Both the position numbers and the translations under genes were made by a program. This document shows positions 36,701 to 49,200 of a DNA stretch of 64,000 bases, piece by piece. The notes under the pieces are model-generated. The model searched no databases. It saw only the letters and a program-made list of their open reading frames with translations, and was not told where the DNA came from. The DNA comes from Pachyseris speciosa (lineage: Eukaryota; Cnidaria; Anthozoa; Scleractinia; Pachyseridae), in contig JAEMWC010000081.1 of assembly GCA_016490735.1 (NCBI GenBank), forward strand, positions 241,001 to 305,000, written 5' to 3'. The stretch's first letter is position 1. The number at the start of each line of letters is the position of its first letter.

Positions 36701-39700
36701 CTGTTTTGGCAACGTTTAAACTAAGCTTGTTGGCTTTAAGCCAGCAGCTTAGGTTACTTAGTTCAGGGGTTAAGGCTTGTTTGAGATCCGTTAACGTTTT
36801 AGCCGATAGTGTAATGTTTGTGTCATCAGCAAACATCCTTGGCGCAGCGGCCGGCAGGCAGTTGGGGAGATCATTAATATAAATTAGGAAAAGCAAAGGA
36901 CCCAATATACTGCCCTGTGGAACGCCGCACTTGAGATCGCGAGCAGTTGATAGTTTGCCGTTGACATTACATCTTTGGGTTCGGCCACTTAAATACGACA
37001 AGAACCATCTAATAGCTGCCTGGTCAACACCCATGTATGACATTTTACGCAAGATAATCTCGTGATCAATGGTGTCGAATGCCTTAGTAAGGTCGATGAA
37101 AACGACGCCATTTAGTAGCCCATTGTCGATGTCAACTGACCAATCATTTGTCGCCTCAAGCAAAGCCGTAAGAGTACTATGAAGGGAGCGGAACCCTGAT
37201 TGGCAACTTGATAGTAATTTGTTATCATTTAAATAATGGTAGAGTTGGTTGTAAACAATTTGTTCAAAAACTTTAGAAACTATCGGAAGAACAGAAATAG
37301 GCCTATAATTATTAGGATCCGATTTAAGACCCTTTTTAAAAATTGGAGTTACTTTGGCCGATTTCCATTCGTTTGGATATATCCCAGTGAGAATAGAACT
37401 AGAAAAGATAGCGGTAAGCGAAGGTGCGATAATACCAGCAGTCATCTTCAACAGCTTGCTCGGAATCTTGTCAAGACCAGTGGCTTTTTTGTCATCAATT
37501 TTCTTTAAAAGACTTAATACAATATCAATACTAGGAATTTGCAAAGAAAACGATTTATCAGTAGTTTCCAGATAGAATTCAGGATTTACTTCTACGGGAG
37601 GAATATCTTCTGCTAATACTTGCGCAATATTAGTGAAGTGTTCGTTAATAGTTTCGGCAATGTCTTCCGGATTACTAACTACTGTATTATCAGCTTTGAT
37701 TTCCAAGATATTGGACATCTTACCACTGTTACGGGAGGTTATCTCGTTAATTATGTTCCATGTTTTTCGCAAATTTCCTTTATTAGCTTCCAGGTTGTCA
37801 GCAACATAGAGTTTCTTTGCAAGTTTAATAGCGTTATTTGCCCGGTTTCTAGCATGCTTGTATTGATTCCATGAGGCTGAATTATTGGAAGAGATTGCCT
37901 TCTTTTTAAGGAAATCCCTTCTTCTGGTTTTGCTCAGGACATCACCAGTAATCCATGGACATCGCTTTTTACGGACTCTTTTCAATTTCAGTGGTGCGTG
38001 TTTGTCAACACAGGTGAGAAACATTTTTTTCCATTCACGCCACATGTCATTTGGATCAGAATACAAATCGACATTGCCCCATGGCATTTGATTGAGATCA
38101 CTTAAGAACTTATAACTGTCAAAGTGCTTAAACTGCCTTGTCTCGATCATACGAGGACCATTACGGTCATAGTGGGCCTTACGTGTCAAGAAAACAAGAG
38201 AATGATCACTTATACCAAGGTGGATGACACCCGATTTTGAAACCTTTTCTGGGGAGTTTGTTATGCATAAATCAATTAGAGTATTAGAAACTGAAGTGAC
38301 ACGTGTTGGTTCCCTAATTAACTGAGTGAGACCATATATGTCAAAAATATTAATCAGAAAAGAAGAAATATATGCATTTGCTTCAGGCAACAAATTGCAG
38401 TTGACATCACCAAGTATATACAATTCTTTGTTTTCGGCGTCAATTTTAGCGATTACTTTTTCGAACTCATTAAAAAGATTAGGTGAAGAGCTTGGGGGTC
38501 GATACCAGGTACCGACTAGGAATGGTGTACTCCGTGGCTTACTGATTTCGACAAATAGACACTCCAACTCGTCGTTATTTAAATCGTCACGTATTCGGTA
38601 GTTTAAATTCGTGCGCAAATAGATACAAACACCACCTCCATTCCTTCCGTTAACTTTACGATCTTTCCTAACCAGTTCAAAGCCAGGCAAGTAGACTTCG
38701 TAACTATGCACTGTAGAGTCTAATTTAGACTCGTTGATTACTAAAATATCTACTCTAGAAGAGGACATAAAAACTCTAAGATCGTCAATGTGGGACAGTA
38801 GACTATTTATGTTTAGAGACGCACAGACTAACCCTCGACCAAAGATACTAGAATGGTTTGACTTACCGCGGTCGTTACAATTGCTGGCATCAGCTGGATC
38901 GGATTCCCAGACGGCACTGTCCTAATCTACACGTAAATGATTAATAAAATTCTGAGCGAGACGCGAGGTTCCACCCTTGTTTAAGTGGAGACCACTCCGA
39001 TTAAGGTGGTCAGTCGCAGAAATGTTTGAGTGATCAATATAACCCCAGGACCTTTGCTTACAAAACTGCTTAAGAACTTTATTCACATCAGGAACTTTAC
39101 CGGCCAAAGATTCATCGTCTGATCTACTGATGAGACTGGATATTGTAATCATGGCTGAAGATTCCGAACTAACTGATTCGGCTAGGTCAATCAATTCTTC
39201 AGCACATTCACGAGGGGAGTTGGTAGATCTTAAATTATTGGTCCCAACATGGATAATTATCTCGTCCGGGTTTCTGCGTAGAAGTGGCTTAATGTGATCC
39301 TTCATGTCTCGTGTTGTGCATCCCGGGAATGTGGCTATCTTGACTTGGGAGTTTCTGGACATTTTGTGGCCTCGAAGATATTTAAGTGTAGAATCTCCTG
39401 CTATGATGACCTTCTTCCGGCGGTCGGGCTGTAGTCGGTCGTGATCGTCTGACAATTCGGTTGAAACGGTCTCGATAGTTTTCTCCGTTCTAACCTCCGA
39501 GGAAGACGAAGATGTACCTTGGCCATCGTCACCACTGTTTACCTTTTGATTGACTACATTTCTCACTTCCACTTGTTCGTTAATTCGAAGGGGCTCAAAA
39601 CTGTTTCGGGTTTCGGTGATACTAGTGTGCACTGGCTTCTGGCTACGTTTGGCATTTCCATTGTTGCCTCGCGACTTATCTACATGGACCCAACATTCGT

Positions 39701-41586
39701 TTGACCTTGGTTGATTGCTTTCAACTTGACTCTTTTCTTGCATAATGATGGTTAATGCAAGCCTAAGGGAATCATTCTCTTGTTCTAATGACAAAACGCG
39801 GCTCTCAAAGGTCAAACATTTTTCTTCCAACTCTCTGATTGCATTGTCTTTTTTGGAAACAGAGGATAATAACGTTTCGCACCTTTTCTTGTAATCAAGG
39901 AGTTCGGTACAAGAAGCATTTTCGTCTTGATTTTTGGCATTTATAATGGACAAAAGCTTTGTATTTTCTTCGACTTGTTTCTGAAGTATCAATAAATCAA
40001 GTTTTAAGCCCTCAATGTCGGTCACAATTACTGGACATGATCGCTCTTGAGTGCAATTTGACGGACTCCCGTCGTCGATCAATATTCGACTATTACGCTG
40101 AATACTGCTGTCTTCCTCTGATAGTGATGGTTGCGTTGTTTGTTCGGTTGATACCAAAGGTTCGTGGTCTTGCAAATCCGTTGGCACTCCCGGCTTCATT
40201 CGTACTAATTCCACTAACTCATCTTTTAAAGCAGGGCCATCACGACCCTGAAAGTTCAGAGTTCGTTGTTTCTTGTTGTACCAGTTAATAATTAAATTAC
40301 CGTTGGAACTTTTGAATTGCTTCGTATTTCCACCAGGCGTCAGCCATTTCCCTTGCTGTTTTAGAACATCTGCCACGAAATTCTTGAGCGATTCGAGGTC
40401 GTTTGACCACATTAAGAATGAACATATGAAAATCATATATTTGAACTGCGGAGTAATGATTAAATATGTGACTGATCATCGCAGTTATGAACACTACTTA
40501 AGCAGCAGTAAAAATAAAGCCTGAAAAAAATTCAGGCTTGTACGGGATTCGAACCCACGACCTCTGCGATACCGGTGCAGCACTCTGCCGACTGAGTTAA
40601 CAAGCCATCTGGGAGTTGGTCGTTTTGTTAGTTCGTAGTATACACGTGAGTGGTGAATATATGAGAATGAATATATGAAAATCATATATTTGAACTGCGT
40701 CGGCAATCACTCCTTAAATTTTTCAAGAGCCACTTTTTTTCGAGTCACCGCAAATATTTGGAAGACCACACACAAACTTCTACTAACAGGTCCAAGTGCT
40801 CGCCTTGTAAAGAAAACGTTCCTCAGTAGACCAAGTTCTATATCAGTGTACTGCGGTACGTTTAAAATCATATAGTGGTATTGTTTTTACAGACTGGCGT
40901 AACAAGCATTGCTACTAGCGAGATAAGTAATATTTCATCCCTTCACTCACACAGACCACACCTCAATTCGAATAGCGACTGTTTCTTTCAATTCTCGATT
41001 TGTCCCACTTAAATGTACGCTATTTTCTTTTTTCAATATTTTGCTAAAAGAAATTTCCAATTTTCTCCAGTTCTTAATCCGAGAGCTCCTTGTGAATATG
41101 CGTTAGTTACCTGCAGTAACAAGACCCTCTGGTAATTTGCGCAAAAACAGTTTCAAAAGGCTGGTGATGTTGTTAACATCATTCCACTTCTGCAATAAAA
41201 AGAAAGAAAGGAGAGCATAAATATCACAATATACGAAGTGATCATTAATTTATCATCCGCATCTCTGCATCTCTCCGCATTTGGCTACACCCAAAATTCT
41301 TTCTAGATTCCAAGAACACTTCCCAAACTCTGCATTTCCAACATTGTTATAAACTGCACAAAAATACCTCTGCATTAGGAAGCACGGTTCTTAAGCCTGG
41401 TCCTTATATACCGCCGACATACCTACCGTTTGGCCGTCGGCAATAAGCGGAGACCCACCTTCTCATTAACCTTTTCATCGCCGTCATACCGAAGGATCCG
41501 CCGATGTGGTCCAAAGTTGAGCTCAACTCATCCTCGCATACACATCGGCGGTAAAGACCGCGGAAATTCCCTCTCCGCTGATGGGG

Positions 41587-41635
<49 letters not shown>

Positions 41636-44600
41636 ATAATAATAATAATAATAAAATTCTTTTAGAGCGCAGCTACATAATCTCAGCGCGCTTAACAAAT
41701 GTAAGAAATAAAATGAGAAATATACAAATAAACTTACAAATATAAGAAATAAAAAGAATACATAATGAAAAGAATAATGTGATAAGACTACATGTGAAGT
41801 TAATTAAATAGAAATGTTTTGAGCTTCTTTTTAAAGATAAACAAAGATTGCGCGTTTTTAATGTCCACTGGCAAGGAATTCCAGAGAGTAGGCGCAGCTA
41901 CCGAGAAAGAGCGAGCACCGTAAGCCTGGGTCTGATAAGCAGGTACTACCAATGACAATCCCCTGGGTGCAGAACGAAGATTTCGGTTTGGGTGATGATC
42001 CTGTAGAAGATCACAAATGTAGGATGGAGCCGTTCCATTCAGTGCTTTGTAGGTCATGGTTAGAATCTTAAATTCAATCCTTTTGGTAACAGGGAGCCAA
42101 TGCAGCTTACGCAATACCGAAGATATGTGCTGACATTTTTTAGTTTTTGTAGTAATTCTAGCAGCAGCATTTAGAATACGTTGCAATTTATCAAGCTGCT
42201 TTTTCGGGAGCCCAAATAGGAGACTGTTCCAAAAGTCAATTTTACTTGTTACAAAAGCGTGGACAAGCTTTTCTGCAGTGGGTTGATCTAAGTAATTTCT
42301 AATCTTCCCAATATTATGTATTTCTAAGGACGCCGATTTACAGATATTATTGACTTGTCTTGACATGTCGAGATGTTTATCCAAAACGACATCTCGATTG
42401 CATACGGCAGATTCTAATTTGATGGTATTAGCACCAATATTTATGGAAGGGATAGGGTCATTGCTGATAAACTTGGAAGAAAAGTAAATAACTTTGGTCT
42501 TGGCTGAGTTGCAGAGCAAGAAATTATTGGAGTACCAGCCAATAATGTGGCTTATACAATCTTCAATTTTACCGATGGATACATTTCTTTTTCTGAGCCC
42601 CATTGTGAGGTAAACCTGACTATCATCAGCATAGAGCATGGGACGGAGGCCATGAGAAAGGACAATATCCTCAATTGAAGCAACATACATGGAGAACAGG
42701 ACAGGTCCCAGGACTGATCCTTGTGGAACGCCAAAACGCAGCTGACTATCCACTGACACAGCAGATCTTATATGGACCGATTGTTTGCGGTCAGCCGGTA
42801 CGAAGCAAGCCATTTAGGAGCCAGATCTCTAAAGCCAAATCTCTGATGTAACCTATTCAATAACACCTCATGATCAATGGTGTCAAACGCCGCTGACAAG
42901 TCAAGTAGAACAAGGATGGTATCTTCACGTTTATCGGTGGCTTGCAAAATGTCATTGGCGATACGCAGTAAGGCTGTCTCAGTACTGTTGTCCTTACGAT
43001 AAGCCGATTGGGTTAGAGGGAATAGGTCGTTTTGTAGGAGATAAGAATACATTTGGGACAAAGCACATTTTTCTAGAACTTTGGATAGAAATGGTAAATT
43101 GGTGATTGGCCGATAATTCTTGAAAACTTCAGGATCAAGTCCATTCTTCTTAAGGACCGGAGTAACACGACCATGTTTCAACGCTGACGGAAATACACCA
43201 CAGGAAAACAAAGCATTTACTAGATAAGTGATAGTTGGCGCCAGAAAATCTATGCAATCCATAGAAAGTCAGAGAAATGAAAGTCAGAGAATAGCACTAA
43301 CCAACGCATTTGAATATATTTATTTAGTATAAATCTACTAGCGTTCTATCACGAATGCTGTCCTCTGATTGGCTACGCTACTCGCCATCTATTCTGTGAC
43401 AGATAATGAGCAGCCTGCGTGGCAAGCGTAGAAAAGGGAGGGGGGGAGGGACAGGGAGGGAAAAAGGGAGAGGGGATTGGGGAGAGAAGAGAGGGAACGC
43501 CTGCTCTAAGAACCCCCTTTTGTTCATTTCTGCGGCTGCTGGCGGCCGCAAAATTCCCATTGGCTGAGAGACAATGAGTAACTTATAAATATAATTTCAA
43601 TATAATTTCAACAAAAAAATAACCATGATAGCGGCGGGACGCAAACGTGCTTTAATAGATTTAAATATCGTCAGTATGGGAAACATTATTTTGAAAGTGA
43701 TAGCTGAGTTAATCTTTTGTCTCACGATTGAGTCACAAAGATGTGGATCGCGACGTTTCGACCGCTATACTGCTGGTTTTCATCAGGCGATGGTGTCGAC
43801 TGGCTGCGTGTGAGTATAAGAAGCACCGTGGCTGGTGGTGATTGGTGCGTTTCGATAGGCTGTTGTTGATTGGAGGATTTCGATCCTTGTCGTTCAGACT
43901 AGAAATTGTTCCCTCAGCGGTCCGCTTTGGTACTGATCGGCTGTTGTGGTGTTTGATCGTGGGCATCCACGCTTCAGGAATTTCAATTCCACTGTCCCTG
44001 TTGATGTTGTTAGGGTGAAGTCTTATGTGAATAGCCTCTTTAACCCTACGGGTGTACTAATGTGGGTCTCGGTCAATAAATTTAACTTCGTCCCAGAGCG
44101 GATAATGTCCGGTCGCGTTGCTATGTTCTGAAACGGCGGAGGATTGGGTTCGAGCAAGCCGTATGTCTCTATCGTGTTCCTTAATCCGTTCATGCATAGC
44201 TCTTCCCGTCTCTCTAATATCAGGGGTACCCAACGAGCCAACTCAACCAAAAGCTGTAGAAAGGCATTTTTTAGTACCTTGTGGTGTTTGAAGTCTGTTT
44301 AAAGTGATGTTTTCATAAGCTAGAAGAAGTTCATCTGTTCGGATTCCCTAGCTGAAAGTTTAATTGACCGAAAATGTTAGGGAACAAAATCTTCCTTTGA
44401 GAAAATCCAAGCTGAAATTGAACTTTCCACCAGCTTTCTAGGGAACTATTTCCTTTCCGAAAATGCTAGTTAACGTTTTTGACTGCCAAAAACAGCAATT
44501 ATGACCTTTCCGAAAACCTCAGGGGCTATGATTTCCTAATTGCGAATCATTTAGGCCACGTTTTAGTTACCAAAATCCGAGTGCACTCTTTAATCGACGC

Positions 44601-46148
44601 CGAAAGCACAAGGCGAACTACCCTCCACCGAACAGATATCTACCGAAACTTGTCGTTGGGTGCCCCTGTAATATAAACCTTACCACATTCGCAGGGAATC
44701 TTGTAGACTACTCCGTCTTGTTTTACTGGATCGACAATGTCCTTAGGTCGCACTAGGTGTGATCTAAGAGTTGTGTCAGATCTGAAAACAGTCCGTATGC
44801 CTTGTTGTTGTAGGCAACGGCGAAGAGCCTCCGATGTGCATTTGACGTATGGCAGAACCACAGTAGATGTAATTTCGGGTTCAGGTTCTTTAGTGGTTGT
44901 TCGTCCCTTGGTTTTCGTAAGATTTTTTACAAACGAAAACGGATAACCGTTGGAAACAAGGACCGATGAGAGGTGTTTCTTTTCATGAGAGATAACTGAC
45001 GGTTTTGTTATGAGGTGTTTAGAACGATCGTACAGGCACTTGACAATACCGCGTTTTACAGATTGTGGGTGGTGTGAATCATACCGATCATACGCTAGGT
45101 ACTGGTCAGTGTGTGTAGGCTTTCTGTAAACACTGGTAGAGAGGTATCCATTCGAATCCTTGATGATCAACGTATCAAAGAAGGGAATTGAGTTGTCATT
45201 CTCAGTTTCCATTGTGAAACGGATCGTCGGCTGTTGACTATTGAGATGTTGTAAGAACGAGTCAACTTTGTCACGATCCAAGATGGTAAAGAATCAGCCA
45301 CAAAGGCTTTTTTAATCAGCAGAGTCGTCCTGGCGGTTTTACCCACTGGATACGGGAAGAGTTTGATTTACCAAATGTTTGTACGTGCGGAGAGCAACGA
45401 CCGAGTCTCGTTTTAGTAACAAAACTAGGGTATCTAAAAGATAGTAATGCTGCGGCACATTCTGTTGATAGTGACATATTTTACGCAGTGATTCATCTAC
45501 CTGCCCGTTGAAAGCGGTTTACTCCTCGATAAAACAACAATAGGAACTGTTTAAAAAGAAAAAGCGGTAGCGGCTATCGCACCGGATCGAGCATCGCTTA
45601 AAGGAAAGTAATTTGAGAGCGCTGTTAACAGTTTTTCAGTGACGAAGTCAATGTGGCAAGGTATTCTGCAGTTACTCCAAAACGAAAATCGCTCCTCCGT
45701 TTCTTAATTTTAAAAGCACAACGTAATGCCCTGCGTTAAAATTACACATGTAAATATAAAAGTGAAAAAGGTAGCTTTATCGCGCGATTAAATCAAATGT
45801 AAATTTCACTATGTTAACATTGAAAAATGTAAATTTCACTATGTTAACATTGAAAAACACCGGCATACCGAGCGCCCAAATAACTAATAGGTAACGCAAT
45901 GTTTCTCGTATTTCTACATTTCTTCTTCGCTGAAGCGAGCATATTCTAACATTTTGATCGAAAATAAAAAACACATTTCAATAACGAGGATGAACAACGA
46001 ACTTGTGTTTACATTACGGCAAGACGCGATAGCGCTGCTCAAAAGTATGTTTAGATTTGCGCTATTTTCGTTACAAATAATCATTTCCATCGCTGAAAAC
46101 GGCTTCGCGAATGCAGCTTTATTTGTATAGGTAATCACATGATTTCGA

Positions 46149-46184
<36 letters not shown>

Positions 46185-46238
46185 TCAAAGACTCACAAAC
46201 GGGCGAGTGCAATTTGTGGTCTTTGACAAAATTTACAA

Positions 46239-46274
<36 letters not shown>

Positions 46275-49200
46275 GTGATTACTTATTAATAATATACATG
46301 AAAAAATTGCGAGATAGCTTCTTAACGTTGTAGAAGCAACGCAACGAAGCTAAGGTGAACCAAAACAACAGTTTTCTCGATGTTTTTAAAGCGTTTTTAG
46401 GTGTAAAAACTGGCTAAACAATTACAGGCCATAGCTATAAGGCTACTTTGTTTGCTAAGTGTCTATCAAGCGCTGTAATCATTACCTTCAGGCCTTCTCG
46501 TTCGTTGTCTTCGCCTTGTTTGTCCTTGTTTGTTTATTAATCTCGGCGTCACTCCATCAACGGACTCGTAATTCCAATTAGGTCGGCAATTCCCTTCTCT
46601 GGACACCACTGTTTCCAAACAGACAGCTAAAATACAGTGCTTTTCGCAGCCGTTTCTCCTTTTTAGAGCTGTTTTGCAGCTTCTCTGCTGTTATTGCGGT
46701 CACGAAGAAAGAAAACCTGCTCAAAAAGCCAGCCATTGTTTTGGCTCGCAGAGTCGCTTGCAGCTCTTCAGACTTTGCGCCATTCAGAGGCCGCGTTTGA
46801 TTGGCTCAATCGCAGCGCCTTTGTTTATCAACCAATCAGAATCCTCAGTTTTTACCTTGTTTTGCACTGTATTTCCTTTTTTCTGCACCGAATTACCTTT
46901 TTTGTGCACCGGTGTTTCCTAAAAACTGCATTTCTCTTAGCCAATGAGAATCGAGAAATTTTTTCATGTATATTATTAGTGTCATAAGTTTTCATCGTTC
47001 TGTTGGAAAATCTTTGGGCTTGAACGGCTGATATATATTTTTCCACAGATCGCAAATCGGAGCCGTCTCACCCAGAGGAACATGGCGAAATAATGCGTGT
47101 GAAAAGAGCAGTTCGCCGAACATTTCTTCCGCTTGTCTAGCCGTACCGTATTTGTTCGCTTGCCGTAAGGAACGTTTTCGCGTGAGAGGTCGCAATATTA
47201 GCAAGAATTCTTAGAATTGAATTCGACCCACATTGTTTACTGCGAACTAAGCTCGACGTACGTGTTGCACATGCCGACACGCTGTTTGGAAAATATCTGC
47301 ATTCGTATTCCCAGATGCGTGTGTGCGATGAGCCCGGCGATATGAAATTAGCGTGTTCTAGGGTTTTCGTTTGTTTTTATATTCTACAAACTTAAGCAAC
47401 GACAATTTCTCTTCATTTAAGAATTCGATCAAGGAGGTGAGACTATAAAGAAATGACATACTAAAGTTAAAAACAAGAAGCGAGCATGGTGAACTAAACT
47501 TATGTTTGGACATGAAACGATACAGATCGCGAAAATCGAAAGCGTCCAGATTTGTAAAACTTTCACATACTGCATTAAAAACGAAAGCAGGAGTTGGGAA
47601 AGTCAAGCACGTGCTTCTTCACCTCGTATTACAGGTAAATCAAGGCAAAACATTACCACTAGAATCCATGCGAAAAAGGACGACAGTACGACTGACATCC
47701 TCGTGCTTTTCTGGCGCAATGCCGCAGAGTACTCTGGTAAAAAGTGGCGCAGTGCACTCTGGTTAAATACAATGCATTCTGGTAAAAAGTGTGGTTAAAT
47801 GCAATGCATTCTGGTAAAAAGTGTGCCGCAGAGAACTCTGGTAACAAGTAGCGCAGTGCACTCTGGTTAAATGTAATGCATTCTGGTAAAAATTGTGGTT
47901 AAATGCAATGCATTCTGGTAAAAAGTGATGAATTCGAGAATTCGTACTCCGTTTTATATATTTTTCTTAAATCCTGACTATGCTGCTGCTTCGCTCCCTA
48001 CGGTCGCTCCGCAGCAATTAGTTATTTTATTGTCTGTATACGTTAATAACTACTTGGCTTCGTAAATAACTCGTATATAGTAACCAAGGGAATCACAAAT
48101 TCGGCCATCTCAACGCCGCCAATGAACTAAGTATTAAATGCGGCGATTCTCGTCATTTCTCACCTGAAAAGCATAATCGAAGACTAACTGCAGACGAAAT
48201 CTTTGAACTACGCCGCTAATGGCAATGATGAAATTCGCAGATGCGAATACAAATTCTGTATGCAACCGCAGAAAAAGTTAAAGAGAAGCCCTCTCGAGAA
48301 ATGTTGATCGACTCCACGTGGAATTTACATTGAAACGTCTCGGCTATTGTGGCCGATGAGTTGCCAGTTGATTCTTAGTGCCTTTAGAGTGGCTTCAGCT
48401 TACCAAATCACATTAATTTGTGAGGTATATCCTTGTCACTCCAGCCACATCCCACAAGCTTCACGTTTTCACTGCTTGTTTTATGGATATGTGGGTACTT
48501 GAGCCTGAGCATTAGCTATGCCATGCTGATGAGGCCTAACAAGGCCGAAACAGCTGTCCATGGCTGCTAATGCTTGGGCTCAATCTTTGCTTTGGTAGAT
48601 TTAAGGGGTAATGCCCGCTACCATGTGGCCTTAGTGCCTTTAGAGTGGCTTCAGCTTACCAAATCACATTAATTTGTGAGGTATATCCTTGTCACTCCAG
48701 CCACATCCCACAAGCTTCACGTTTTCACTGCATGATAATAACAAATCGGTATTCTCCGTTAAGTTGTCACCTTCATCTCTGTTTTCGATCTCCGCGACAG
48801 CATTCTCCACACAAAACTACAGCGACTTCTTTGAGATTCCCCGCTCCGCTGAATCTTTATCTGCTTCTCTTACGCCTTTTTCCTTGTTTTCGTTCCGGGG
48901 TTAATCGTCGTTGGAAGTTGACGTTTGCTGCTACATTCTTGCGCATCGATTCCTCCTCGGTCTCCCAGATCGTTGCCGAAAACGTCGAAATAGCAATGGC
49001 ATTACTGGAATTTACAGTTGTCTTAATAAAACAGTATAACTCCGTGGCATTTCTTATTTTGCGGTCACTACTTCTTCAAACGCATTCCGATCGTTTGCGA
49101 TGTTTGCCATCGATGTCATATGGAAACTGCGCTCTTTCCGATCGCCGAAAGATGCCCTTGAACCGGATAAATTCTCAAACGCCAAACCATAGAATCTGCA

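Larger units (their letters stand above)
35886..40700 (-). mobile_element. near-full-length LINE (CR1/L2-group), two ORFs
   Basis: Sense to the RhoGAP gene, inside its 33.2-41.1 kb intron. The 3' end is a (ACAT)n tail, seen as GTATGTATGTATGTA at 35889-35908, preceded by AATAAAG. ORF2 then ORF1 read leftward from 40436 to 35985; both are open over their full length, so the copy is young or maintained. The 5' region contains a tRNA-like unit between short direct repeats. The tetranucleotide tail, APE endonuclease and esterase-type ORF1 point to the CR1/L2 group; the exact clade needs a tree. Confidence 0.88.
43735..45290 (-). pseudogene. Penelope-like retroelement, 5'-truncated and split by a MITE
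   Basis: Minus-strand ORFs give the C-terminal RT part ([54 protein letters not shown]) and the start of a GIY-YIG endonuclease ([12 protein letters not shown]). They continue past the inserted MITE with [20 protein letters not shown] at 44214-44155 and end with [20 protein letters not shown]. The canonical Gly of GETGR is Arg here. The 5' break at about 45290 lies just after where the RT active site should be. Several frame breaks: not functional. A hammerhead motif overlaps the 3' end. Confidence 0.88.

Noticed and set aside
40535..40606. functional tRNA-Thr gene
   Set aside because: Loop position 33 is not U, the anticodon stem has a mismatch, and it is embedded in a repeat unit; better explained as a SINE head.
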